Shown piece by piece: positions 9,447 to 18,448 of a DNA stretch of 60,126 bases (its first letter is position 1; every line of letters starts with the position of its first letter). The notes under the pieces were generated by a model, which made no database searches, had not been told where the DNA came from, and worked only from the letters and a program-made list of their open reading frames with translations. The DNA is from Verrucomicrobiaceae bacterium (lineage in GTDB: Bacteria > Verrucomicrobiota > Verrucomicrobiia > Verrucomicrobiales > Verrucomicrobiaceae). Location: contig JAEUHM010000056.1 in NCBI GenBank assembly GCA_016795485.1, forward strand, positions 1 to 60,126, in the 5' to 3' direction. Made by a program: the position numbers and the translations under genes.

Positions 9447-12400
9447 CTAGAAGACCGACACCGCGCCTTCCACGATCTCCACGCTGACGCCGCTATTCTG
9501 CAGAGGTTCGTTTTCGCGGGTGACGAGGAGTGTGACGGTGTGTTCGCCTTGTTTAAGATCAAGCACCAGGGGAGTGGTGAGTTCTTGGACTTGGGTTTCG
9601 TCCACGACGATGATAACGCCCTTGGTTTCGCTGAGAGCGAGTTTCACTTTGCCAGGGGAGTCGAGCTTGAGGCCAAACTGGGCGATCTTCGGGAACCAAG
9701 GATACATCTTCACTGGTACGGGTAACTCGGTGAGGGGCAGTTTGCCATCCACCGTGCTGTAGATGGGCTGCCAGGGATATTTATCCGCCTTGTTATTAAG
9801 GGCGTGGAGACCCACATGGCGAATGTGGTCAATGGTTGCCTGATCCATTGGACCCATGCCTTTCCAACTGCGCACATAGCGCTTGGGACTGATTTTGTAA
9901 GCTCCCTCGCGTCCTAACTCGGAAAGGAACCGAACGAGGTCGATGAACTCATCCTGACGCAGACTAGCGGTCAAACCAGGTGGCATCATGGAGGCCGGGG
10001 AAATCGCTTTTGATGCCACATTGCTCTTTGCGACCTTGCGGATCTGATTGGCTGGATCACGAATGACTAACTCCTCCGCACCGTCGGTGACAAGTCCACC
10101 GCTGATGATTTGGTTATCTTTCGTGGTCACCATGACCATGTGATAGCCCTCTTTGATTTTTGCGTTCGGATTGATCAAGCTCTCGATGAGGTAATCCACG
10201 GGCGCACTGGCACCAATACTGACCAAGTTGGGACCTAGCACTCCGCCAGCATCGCCGATTGCGTGGCAGCTTTGGCAAAGCAATGCCTGACGGCGATAGA
10301 TCTGCTCACCACGTCCCGCATTACCCGATGCTTTGACCTTCTCGACGAGCGCGGCCATCGCTTCGGGTGTGAGTTGCTGGTCCATTTGCTTCACACCGCC
10401 GGCTTTACGCAGCGCGTCTTCCAGTGGGCCCTTCACTCCACGTGACGACACAGCGCGAATGCCTTCGATAGCAGCTGCCTCGCTGATCTTTTGACCTTCC
10501 AAGGCCTTAGCTAGCTGGCCGGGAAGTTGTTTGTTCTTCAAAAAGGCTGCTAGCACCGGCTGAGCTTGCGCTCCGTCCGTTACTTTGCCCAAATACTCCA
10601 CAGCTCGCTTAGCAGCTAAGATTGGACCCACGTCGACCAATCCCTGAATCGCAAGTGAAGGATGCGTGGCGAACAGCTTGTCGAACAAATCGCGACTCTT
10701 CGTACCCCCGAGGCGCGTGAGTCCATTCAGTGCACCTTCACGCACGGGAGGAATCGTCTTCTCGTTCATCAACAGACCCGCCAGCGTGTCGCGCGCCTTC
10801 TCCACCTTCCATGCTCCGGCCAACAGCGTTGCCCGGTGGACGATTTCGATCTTGGCACTGGCAAGCCATGTGGTGATGAATGCTTCAGCGCCTTCAGGAA
10901 CGACCTTGCGCTCGCTTCCGGCCTTTACGAGCGCGTCCAAAATACCAGCCGCACGACCTGACATTGCTGGATCGTTTACCAATGCAGCCAACTGAGCAGC
11001 TTGAGCCGCATCAGCCGTTGCACCTGCCACCGACATCACGGCAGCAGCCTCTTCATCCGTTAGTTTGCCTGACTTGAAGGTGGCCAGCAAGGGCACCAGC
11101 GCTTCACTGCGGCCACTGGCACGGAGAGCGTAGATCATGTGTTTGTTGTTGGCGAGCTTGAGCTTGCCACTGCTGAAGGCAGGAAGCCAAGTGTCAGCCT
11201 GTTGACGGCACATCTGCTCAAGGAGGAAGTCGATAGACTCATCCACAGGATGATCTAGCACCGCAAGAGCACTGGCCAACGAAGCTGGAGTCTTCATTTG
11301 ATCCGCGAGGCAAAGCGCCCATAGGCGAACTTGAGCATTCTCATCATTGACGGCTTTTTGCAGAACAGCGTTAGCCTCAGGAAGCTCTTTCCAGCGGTGG
11401 GTCAGGATGCGGAGTGCTGCGGCACGGATTCGAGCATCCGCATTGCTCCACAGGGTGCGCCAAAGTTTGGGAGAGAAGGCATTCACGCACTCACGAGCCC
11501 AAGCAAGTTCCAGGGTCAGGTGGTTCTCTGATGTCGTCTGGTCAATCACAGGCACTACTTTCTCAGCCCCGAGCGCACGTAGCTCGCGCTTAGCGAAATG
11601 CCGAACATACTTCCGTGGACTCGACAGCATACTCACCAGATCTGCGGCGGATTTGCCCTGGAACGATGGTTTTTCGGCCAGAGGGCGGCCTTTTGCCGTC
11701 AGACGCCAGATACGGCCATGGACGTGGTCGCGTCGTTCATCACGGAAGTCGACTTCACCGTGCTGAATGATGGGGTTATACCAGTCTGCAATGTACAGAG
11801 CGCCATCAGGTCCGATCTTCACATCAATGGGGCGAAAGGCTCGATAGTTACTTGCTAGCACATCCGCCTCTTGCTTGGCGGTGTAGCTGCTGCCGCTCGG
11901 AGTGAGCGTAAAACGGTTGATACGATTGCCACGGAAGTCGCAGTGGATGATGCTGCCCTGCCAATCATCCGGGAAATGCGGTTCTTCGACGATCTCCTGG
12001 CCGCAGTGTTTTGGCTGGCCCGGCGAGAGACCGCGGAGAACACGAGTCGCACCTGGGCTGGTGGCAAAGACTGACCCAGGGAAGATGAAGTTCACGCCCT
12101 CACTGCCTGCACCATCAGCCGCAAAGCTTTGCCCCCAACGATCAAACTCAAAGCCCCAGGGGTTGATCAGGCCCTTGCTGATGACTTCGAGACGCTTGGT
12201 TTCAGGACGGTACTCCCACACACCGCCGCCGAGCAAACGCCGCACGCCATAAGGGGTCTCCACGTGACTGTGGATGTAGATGCTCTGAAGGAAATACAGC
12301 ATGCCTTCAGGGCCAAACCGCATGGTGTGCAAGAGGTGGTGCGTGTCCTCCGTGCCGAATCCACTCAAGATGATGTTTTTGTCATCCGCCTTCAGATCGC

Positions 12401-12821
12401 CATTCAGGTCACGGGCGAAAACAACCTCCGTGCTGTTGGCGATGTAACATCCGCCATCTCCGGGAATCACTGCCGTGGGGATGTGCAGGTCATCGGTGAA
12501 AACGGTCGACTTGTCGGCTTTGCCATCGCTATCGGTGTCCTCAAGCACGACCACCTGATCTTTAGCAGCCTCTCCGGGCTTGATGTGTGGGTAAGTGGTC
12601 GAGCTGACGACCCAAAGCCGACCCGCACTGTCCCAGTTCATCTGCACTGGCTTCTGAATCATTGGTTCCGATGCGAACAGATTGATCTCAAACCCTTCAG
12701 GCAAAACAAAAGCAGCTTTTTCAGCTTCTGGATTGGTATCCGGGATGTCCTTCAGCGAGGTTGGTTGAGAGGCGAGAAGTGGAATGGAAAGAAACGCGAG
12801 TGCGAGGATGCGCATATCCAA
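9447..12821 (-). CDS. PVC-type c-heme protein: propeller, HEAT-like and cytochrome domains
   Basis: The 1124-residue protein starts with a signal peptide (MRILALAFLSIPLLASQ, at the first or third residue). Residues about 35-390 form the putative membrane-bound dehydrogenase (propeller-like) domain, with VLPEGFEINLFASEP near the start and GPDGALYIADWYNPII near the end. About 400-800 is Ala/Leu-rich and HEAT-like. The heme site CQSCH is at 849-853, in the PVC-type heme-binding domain that ends near LVRFLSEL. About 160 further residues form a beta-rich C-terminal domain that the other PVC cytochrome here lacks. Probable role: periplasmic dehydrogenase or electron-transfer protein in sugar oxidation; substrate unknown. 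Confidence 0.9.
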   Translation of the reverse strand: MDMRILALAFLSIPLLASQPTSLKDIPDTNPEAEKAAFVLPEGFEINLFASEPMIQKPVQMNWDSAGRLWVVSSTTYPHIKPGEAAKDQVVVLEDTDSDGKADKSTVFTDDLHIPTAVIPGDGGCYIANSTEVVFARDLNGDLKADDKNIILSGFGTEDTHHLLHTMRFGPEGMLYFLQSIYIHSHVETPYGVRRLLGGGVWEYRPETKRLEVISKGLINPWGFEFDRWGQSFAADGAGSEGVNFIFPGSVFATSPGATRVLRGLSPGQPKHCGQEIVEEPHFPDDWQGSIIHCDFRGNRINRFTLTPSGSSYTAKQEADVLASNYRAFRPIDVKIGPDGALYIADWYNPIIQHGEVDFRDERRDHVHGRIWRLTAKGRPLAEKPSFQGKSAADLVSMLSSPRKYVRHFAKRELRALGAEKVVPVIDQTTSENHLTLELAWARECVNAFSPKLWRTLWSNADARIRAAALRILTHRWKELPEANAVLQKAVNDENAQVRLWALCLADQMKTPASLASALAVLDHPVDESIDFLLEQMCRQQADTWLPAFSSGKLKLANNKHMIYALRASGRSEALVPLLATFKSGKLTDEEAAAVMSVAGATADAAQAAQLAALVNDPAMSGRAAGILDALVKAGSERKVVPEGAEAFITTWLASAKIEIVHRATLLAGAWKVEKARDTLAGLLMNEKTIPPVREGALNGLTRLGGTKSRDLFDKLFATHPSLAIQGLVDVGPILAAKRAVEYLGKVTDGAQAQPVLAAFLKNKQLPGQLAKALEGQKISEAAAIEGIRAVSSRGVKGPLEDALRKAGGVKQMDQQLTPEAMAALVEKVKASGNAGRGEQIYRRQALLCQSCHAIGDAGGVLGPNLVSIGASAPVDYLIESLINPNAKIKEGYHMVMVTTKDNQIISGGLVTDGAEELVIRDPANQIRKVAKSNVASKAISPASMMPPGLTASLRQDEFIDLVRFLSELGREGAYKISPKRYVRSWKGMGPMDQATIDHIRHVGLHALNNKADKYPWQPIYSTVDGKLPLTELPVPVKMYPWFPKIAQFGLKLDSPGKVKLALSETKGVIIVVDETQVQELTTPLVLDLKQGEHTVTLLVTRENEPLQNSGVSVEIVEGAVSVF

Positions 12822-12904
12822 TCTTTAGCCGGTAGAGGCCTCGTGGCAATATCGGCACTTGGCTTTTCTAGCTGGCTGCTCCACTTGCACTCACTGGCCG
12901 AGCC

Positions 12905-13036
12905 CTCGCCCTGCGGGCTGGAGGGGTAGTTATCCCCTGGGAGCCCGGTGCCAGCGCTGAGTTTAGCTCAGGGGCGGCAGGGCGAGTTTTTTGTCGCAAC
13001 CGGGATGCGCCGAACGGCTCCGTGAGGCCATTCGGC
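12905..13036. other. branched inverted-repeat element in a 363-bp intergenic stretch
   Basis: The stretch 12822-13184 has no convincing gene. It contains a perfect 10-bp inverted repeat, CTCGCCCTGC at 12905-12914 and GCAGGGCGAG at 12977-12986. Between the arms lie two further hairpins: one from GGGCT...AGGGG pairing with CCCCT...AGCCC, and one CTGAG/CTCAG. Six T residues follow the closing arm (12987-12992). A second hairpin, 9 of 10 pairs, spans 13009-13036 (GCCGAA.../...TTCGGC). On the plus strand this could fold as a three-way-junction RNA ending in a T run, that is, a terminator or small structured RNA. The flanking genes are both on the minus strand, so its role is unclear. Confidence 0.45.
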
Positions 13037-13184
13037 TGCCGGTCAAGGCACAATCGGAATAGCCACCCTGGCCCTTATCAGACGGGCATGGGGATATCGA
13101 TATGGCGCAACTGACCAAACACTCAGCATCACATGTATATCTGCCGTTTCGGCCAAAACCCTGATCACTTTTCTGAAAATAGTT

Positions 13185-16100
13185 CTACAGGCCCCAATCT
13201 AGGCCGATCCTAGCGAGTTCCTTTTGGACCTTGGCGACCTCCCAGACCATGAGCACGTTCCGCCTTCCGCTCACGTAGAGTCTCCCTCCATCCGGTGAAA
13301 AGGTGATGCCCGTCATGTCGAACAACACGTCCGTGTATTTCAATTCCAGGAGTTTGGTGCATTCCGGCAGGGCCAGCAGCGCAATCGACCGTCCATCAGC
13401 TTCCACGGCAGCAAGTTTACCGTCAGGACTCAAGGCCACTTCGTCCAGCGTGGTGCCCGCGCCTTGGCTACGGGGGAACCGACCTAGACTCCGCCTTTCT
13501 GCCATGTTCATGAACAAGATTTCGGTCTTCGTTTGAGCGAGGAAGTTTTTGTCATCTGGCGAAAACACCAAGTTCAGTTCCTCAAACTCCCGCTCCAAGG
13601 GCAGCACGGCTCCCGTTAGCAGGTCGCCTATCCTGGCTTCACCAAAGCGGTGAAACAAATAGCGGCCTGTCTGGCTGAACGAGTAAGTGGTATCTGTTTT
13701 GACTGGCAAGTCAGGTATCGGCAACGCACGCAACTCGACAACTCCCCCGCCGCTCGCAGAAAGCACGAGATGAGAGGGCTTCCCACCCTTGAGGACAATC
13801 AATCCATTGCCATCGGGGTGTTTGCCGATGAGTTCAAGCCCATCAGTATTCTCCACTTTCTCTGGATTGCTCACTTGAAGCGCAGATTGGTCATCAAGCT
13901 GGATCTCTCGCTTCCAGATGCCTGCCGCGCCCCAACAGGCATAGAGTGTGGCCTTGTTTTCAGCATCAGATTCATCCAGAGCCACGCTCACTCGGTCTGA
14001 GGTCTTCACTTCTGCAGACCAGACCACGATGCTTCGTCCCACGCGAGTGTCCCACAACGCAACACGGCTCGTGCCACGGGTGACGAGCAACGGCAGCCGC
14101 TGTCCTGGTTTTAGCGAGTAAGGTGCCCGCGTGCCGGTCGTGAGCGTGGTAACGCGAGAAGCAGGCTGCCACATCTCAATGAATGCTGGGTGAAGCAGCG
14201 GTATTTTTAAGACTCTCCCGGTCCCGGTGACGACGACCATGGCCTGTCCATCACCGCCCACCTGCATCAGTCGGGCCTCCAGTGGGTGATACATCACCGT
14301 GGCTCCCGAAACCAAATCCCAAGCACGGATTTCTCCCGAAGACTGGAATGACAAGGCAATGTTGGTGCCTGTGACGAACTGAGATCGCTCCACAGAGACA
14401 CTTGCAGGCTGGCACAGGGAGGCGATGCCGCTCTCCTCTACCACCGCCACTTCACCATCTCCTGATGTAGACGCCACCACATACGTACCGGTCAAATCCC
14501 ATCCGATGCTCCAACATGGATACAAAGGAACCCTCCTCGACCAGTCCTTTCTCAAAGTGCCCACATCCCAGACTTCTATGTCGGTGGCAGATTTGTGGTA
14601 AGCCCGTGACACAGCGACCTTGTCTTTTCCTGGAGTCCAAGACAACGCCATGACTTGCTCTTCGGCAGGCGATGTTCTCAGGACTGGTTCCCCAGGCTCC
14701 GAATGAATCTCCACAGACCCATCTGCGAGCGCGATGGCAAGTTTGCCAGTGCTCCCCTGAAGATCCCACAGCTTGGCATAGCCGTAGGTTCTCGATTCAA
14801 GCCATTCCCACGGTTGCTGCGTTTGACTTGCCACCAACCGATCGGTTTTTGTATCCCAAACCTCGACTTTGCGGTCATTAAAGCCCAGCGCCACGCGACC
14901 GCCGTCGTCAGTGACATCGGTCACTGCAACAAACGCACCCTGGTTTACAGGATGCGTCCAGGCCACCTTGCCGCTCTCCACTTCCCTCAGGATGACGCGG
15001 TTATCCGGCCCAACACATACCAGCCAGCGGAGATTGGAAGACACAGACTCCCGGCGATACCGGTCTGGAGGCGAGAAACACATGGGACACTCAAGCGGCT
15101 TCCCAAAGTCAAACGCAGCACTCGCGGCGATCCACTCAGACCTCGCCTCAGCCAGATCATGTGAGGGCCCCGCCTGCGTTAGCAAGTCCAGGGCCGCTGC
15201 TCTTCTTCCAGGCGTGGGCGATTGACGCAGTAGTCTGGCGTTCACTCGACGCGATTCCTTGAGCGCGGCTTCTGCCTGCTGCTCACCTGCCGCCGCGCGG
15301 TCACGTTCTTGCGCCAGACGCTCCCGACTCCACAGCCACTGCCCCACGGAGATCGTCATCGCTATCCCCACGACGATCGACACCGCTGCGAGAGTCGGAT
15401 TTCGCCTCGACCACAGCCAAACCCTGCGGCCAAAGCCTACGGGCTTGGCCAGAATCGGCTCACCCGCCAGCCATCTGCTCAGATCGTCAGCAAACTCCTT
15501 CGCGTTGGCATATCTCCGCCCTGGGTCCTTCTCCAGTGCTTTGAGCGCGATGACGGAGAGATCGCGCGGCACTTCGGCAGGCAGAGCCGCTGGTGGTTCC
15601 TCAACGATCTGCACCAGCAGCGCATGAGCAGACTCCGCCGCGAATGGCCGCGCCCCTGCCAGCAACTCATACAACACCACTCCAAGCGCCCAGACATCGC
15701 TCGCTATCGTTGCATTGGCCTGTCCGCGTTCTGCCAGTTCAGGTGCAGCGTACCACGGCGTGCCCAGCACATGGCGGGACTGCGTCATGCCCAAATCCAT
15801 CCCCAACACCTTGGCCAGGCCGAAGTCCGACACATACACCTGCCCCCCACTGTCGAACAGGATGTTCCCAGGCTTCAGGTCACGATGCAGCACTCCACGT
15901 TCGTACGCAAAGTGCACCGCCTCTGCGATCTTGATCATGAGTCCGGCGATTTCCTTCCAGTTTCCCCGGTAGTCCTTCAATCTCCCAGCTAGAGACCCAC
16001 CCTCCGCCAGTTTCATCGAGAAGAATGGCGTCTCATCATCCTCGCCCAGTTGATACACCGGCAGGATGTTCGGGTGACTCATCCGCGCCATCGTCTCCGC

Positions 16101-16367
16101 TTCAATGCGGAACCTCTGGCGTGCCTCAGGAGAGAGCAAAGCAGCGCCTGGCAGCACCTTCAGTGCCACTTCGCGATCCAGGTCGAGTTGGCGCGCACGA
16201 TACACAATCCCCATCCCACCACGCTCAATCAGCTGCACCAACTCAAACTCTCCCAGACTGCCCAGCCCCTCCTCATCCGTAGCTGCCCAGTCAAACAAAC
16301 ACGCACCACACACGGCATCCGCATCCGGAAGTTCTGCACCGCACGTGTTGCAAACAAACGGGGTCAA
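13185..16367 (-). CDS. zinc-ribbon Ser/Thr protein kinase with C-terminal propeller-like domain
   Basis: The start is uncertain: TTG 16367 leaves a short gap after the sigma gene; GTG 16403 or ATG 16448 would overlap it. Counting from TTG, a zinc-ribbon CNTCGAEL...CGAC opens the protein. The kinase domain (about 40-305) has the glycine loop GGMGIVYRA (50-58), Lys70, HRDLKPGN with Asp163, and DFG at 181-183, so it should be active. A membrane helix (about 326-346) is followed by a coiled-coil stretch and about 650 residues of WD40/quinoprotein-like repeats, presumably extracytoplasmic sensor. It probably works with the sigma factor encoded immediately upstream, an arrangement common in the PVC group. 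Confidence 0.88.
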   Translation of the reverse strand: MTPFVCNTCGAELPDADAVCGACLFDWAATDEEGLGSLGEFELVQLIERGGMGIVYRARQLDLDREVALKVLPGAALLSPEARQRFRIEAETMARMSHPNILPVYQLGEDDETPFFSMKLAEGGSLAGRLKDYRGNWKEIAGLMIKIAEAVHFAYERGVLHRDLKPGNILFDSGGQVYVSDFGLAKVLGMDLGMTQSRHVLGTPWYAAPELAERGQANATIASDVWALGVVLYELLAGARPFAAESAHALLVQIVEEPPAALPAEVPRDLSVIALKALEKDPGRRYANAKEFADDLSRWLAGEPILAKPVGFGRRVWLWSRRNPTLAAVSIVVGIAMTISVGQWLWSRERLAQERDRAAAGEQQAEAALKESRRVNARLLRQSPTPGRRAAALDLLTQAGPSHDLAEARSEWIAASAAFDFGKPLECPMCFSPPDRYRRESVSSNLRWLVCVGPDNRVILREVESGKVAWTHPVNQGAFVAVTDVTDDGGRVALGFNDRKVEVWDTKTDRLVASQTQQPWEWLESRTYGYAKLWDLQGSTGKLAIALADGSVEIHSEPGEPVLRTSPAEEQVMALSWTPGKDKVAVSRAYHKSATDIEVWDVGTLRKDWSRRVPLYPCWSIGWDLTGTYVVASTSGDGEVAVVEESGIASLCQPASVSVERSQFVTGTNIALSFQSSGEIRAWDLVSGATVMYHPLEARLMQVGGDGQAMVVVTGTGRVLKIPLLHPAFIEMWQPASRVTTLTTGTRAPYSLKPGQRLPLLVTRGTSRVALWDTRVGRSIVVWSAEVKTSDRVSVALDESDAENKATLYACWGAAGIWKREIQLDDQSALQVSNPEKVENTDGLELIGKHPDGNGLIVLKGGKPSHLVLSASGGGVVELRALPIPDLPVKTDTTYSFSQTGRYLFHRFGEARIGDLLTGAVLPLEREFEELNLVFSPDDKNFLAQTKTEILFMNMAERRSLGRFPRSQGAGTTLDEVALSPDGKLAAVEADGRSIALLALPECTKLLELKYTDVLFDMTGITFSPDGGRLYVSGRRNVLMVWEVAKVQKELARIGLDWGL

Positions 16368-16377
16368 ACCAGGTGCA

Positions 16378-17103
16378 TCATTTGATCTTCTGGAGGACTG
16401 CACTGGATAACAACTTCGACAAGTAACGCACTTCCTCCTCCACCTCATGGGGCGCAGACACCGTAGGCGCTATTCTCCCCCTCAACGCCGCTCTGAACTC
16501 ACCCCGTAACCGATGAAGATAAGTCTCCATCGTCCCCACGGTTAGCCCCAGTTCTTTCGCACCCTGGTTCACGGTATACTCTCCAGACGCCCCTGGCAGA
16601 AACCGTCTCAGCACCGCAAACAGACGCGCATGTCCACTCGCAGCGAACCGCTTCTCCACAATCGCTATGCTCTGCTGCACCACGAAGCGCGCCCACTGCC
16701 GGTCAAACTCCTCCGCAGAAGCACGGTCTGCTCCCTCCTCAGCCAGTTGCTCACCCTCCGGTACCACCTCCAAGCTAGTGATCTGCCCAGCACCGCGCTT
16801 CAGCCTAGCCAACTCACGCGCCCTGCTTTGCAGCATCCGGTTCAGACACCCAAGAAGAAAATGCCTGAACCTGCCACGGTCCTTATCCGCACGCCGCCAC
16901 ACACGGCCAGACACCATCTCCAAGAAGAAATCCTGCACAATATCCTCCGCCTCAGCCGGAGAGTAGCCCCGCGAGAGCACATAAGCCAAGATCGGTGCAC
17001 GATACTGTTCGCAAAGAGACGCTAGAGCCCCCCTCCCGGCGGTATCGCCATCGAGGGTTGCATCCGCCAGCACCTGCCAGCGCGTTTCAGGAAATAAGGC
17101 CAT
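16378..17103 (-). CDS. ECF-like RNA polymerase sigma factor (PVC kinase-associated type)
   Basis: Start placed at ATG 17103 (MALFPETRWQVLAD), which matches the usual beginning of this subfamily; ATG 17163 would add 20 residues. Region 2 is seen as ILAYVLSRGYSPAEAEDIVQDFF and region 4 as AKELGLTVGTMETYLHRLR, an HTH. The tail EVEEEVRYLSKLL recurs in the second sigma factor of this window. It sits directly before the kinase gene, the usual order for kinase-linked sigma factors, so its activity is probably set by that kinase. Target promoters are unknown. Confidence 0.85.
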   Translation of the reverse strand: MALFPETRWQVLADATLDGDTAGRGALASLCEQYRAPILAYVLSRGYSPAEAEDIVQDFFLEMVSGRVWRRADKDRGRFRHFLLGCLNRMLQSRARELARLKRGAGQITSLEVVPEGEQLAEEGADRASAEEFDRQWARFVVQQSIAIVEKRFAASGHARLFAVLRRFLPGASGEYTVNQGAKELGLTVGTMETYLHRLRGEFRAALRGRIAPTVSAPHEVEEEVRYLSKLLSSAVLQKIK

Positions 17104-17181
17104 TAACAGAAGGGAAGAGTATTCAGTCAGGGAGCCTACATTCAACGCTACAAAGCACCCCAAGCTTTCGCCTCCACCACC

Positions 17182-17778
17182 TCAGCGCCGGATCCCCTGC
17201 ACCCTTCGTTGCAGTTCCTCCAGCAGCGGCCCCAGCATCAGTTTCTCCTCAGACGTAGCATTCTCGTAGGTCGACCCGATCCCCTCCTCAGCCAGCCGGT
17301 CCCAAAACTTAGGGTCCGCCTGCGTCACACGCTCTAGGCCGCCTATATCACGTCCATCCTTCCGCATCTGCACCCTCGTATTCGTCACCATCTTCCGCCG
17401 CTCCTCCACTGACATCGCGTTGAACGCCTTCAGCACCGTTTTATAAAACGGCTCCACCGTCTTCTCTGCCATCCACTGCCGCTCGGCATCCGTCAAATCC
17501 ATGTAGAAGAACGCCAGATCCTCCTGATGCTCGTCCCGCAACGTCGTCCGCTGGCCAAACGTCAATTTCGCCGCAGACTCCGCCACCTTTTCTAAATGCT
17601 GACGTCTCGTCGCAGTATCTACCTTCGCACCCTTCACTCGCCACGGTGCTTCTTCGATCAGAGCCATCACCTTCTCAGGAGACGACACATACCCATCCGT
17701 ATACGCACGGACAAACGCCACTCCGGCCCAAATCAGCACCAGAGCAATGAAAGTAGAGATCCAAATACGAGCCTGCAT
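17182..17778 (-). CDS. hypothetical protein with N-terminal membrane anchor
   Basis: The 198-residue protein has one hydrophobic segment at about residues 5-24 (IWISTFIALVLIWAGVAFV), then a charged helical body rich in Glu, Lys and Arg (for example LTDAERQWMAEKTVEP and MSVEERRKMVTNTRV). It is probably an inner-membrane-anchored periplasmic or cytoplasmic helical protein; I do not recognise a family. It is 78 bp upstream of the sigma factor in the same orientation, so it may share transcription with the sigma-kinase pair. Confidence 0.7.
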   Translation of the reverse strand: MQARIWISTFIALVLIWAGVAFVRAYTDGYVSSPEKVMALIEEAPWRVKGAKVDTATRRQHLEKVAESAAKLTFGQRTTLRDEHQEDLAFFYMDLTDAERQWMAEKTVEPFYKTVLKAFNAMSVEERRKMVTNTRVQMRKDGRDIGGLERVTQADPKFWDRLAEEGIGSTYENATSEEKLMLGPLLEELQRRVQGIRR

Positions 17779-17870
17779 CAGTAATCGCCTTCGCCCTCCA
17801 CCATAACATCATTTTGCCACCTGCAATGCCCCATCCGCTCGCTACACCTTTCTCACCGCCAGCATCCGCC

Positions 17871-18413
17871 ATGCCCATCTACGAGTTCTACTGCCCGGAC
17901 AACAACAAGCTCTACTCCTTCCTCGCACGCTCCCTCGCGTATCGCCAGCACACACCCCGTTGCCCAGACAACCCCGCTTTCCTCCTCCAACGTCGCGTCT
18001 CCAACTTCGCCATCGTTGGCAAAGCCAAAGACGACTCTGCTGACGATCCCTTCTCTCAGCTCGACGACACCAAGTTGGAAGCCCTCATGGCCGACATGGA
18101 GCGCGAGATGGGTTCCATGGACGAATCCAATCCCGACCCCAAGCAACTTGGCCGCTTCATGCGCAAAATGACCGACCTCATGGGCGACAAAGCACCCGAA
18201 GCCATCCGCGAGATGGTCTCACGCCTCGAAGCAGGCGAAGACCCCGACAAACTCGAAGAGCAATACGGCCACCTCGCAGCGCACGACCCCGAAGCCGCCG
18301 GAGAACACGCCGCTGCTGACGCCTTATGGGACACTGTGCGCAAAAAACTCCGCCACCTCCGCACCAGCCCCATCCGCGATCCCAAACTCTACGAGCTAAC
18401 CGACTACCTCTAG
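17871..18413 (+). CDS. FmdB-like small protein with degenerate zinc knuckles
   Basis: Start at ATG 17871 (MPIYEFYCPDNN), the conserved N terminus of FmdB-type regulators. A TTG at 17814 is in frame but unlikely. FmdB proteins normally have two CPxC knuckles; here both read CPDN (CPDNNKLYSF and CPDNPAFLL), so the second Cys of each is Asn. The fold may be kept without a classical zinc site. The rest (about residues 50-180) is acidic and helical, with MADMEREMGSMDES and repeated Asp-Pro, unlike short FmdB proteins of 60-110 residues. Function unknown. It is transcribed divergently from the membrane-anchored hypothetical gene. Confidence 0.75.
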   Translation: MPIYEFYCPDNNKLYSFLARSLAYRQHTPRCPDNPAFLLQRRVSNFAIVGKAKDDSADDPFSQLDDTKLEALMADMEREMGSMDESNPDPKQLGRFMRKMTDLMGDKAPEAIREMVSRLEAGEDPDKLEEQYGHLAAHDPEAAGEHAAADALWDTVRKKLRHLRTSPIRDPKLYELTDYL

Positions 18414-18448
18414 TTAGGCTGCTTTGGGTTGTGATTTAGCCATTGCCC

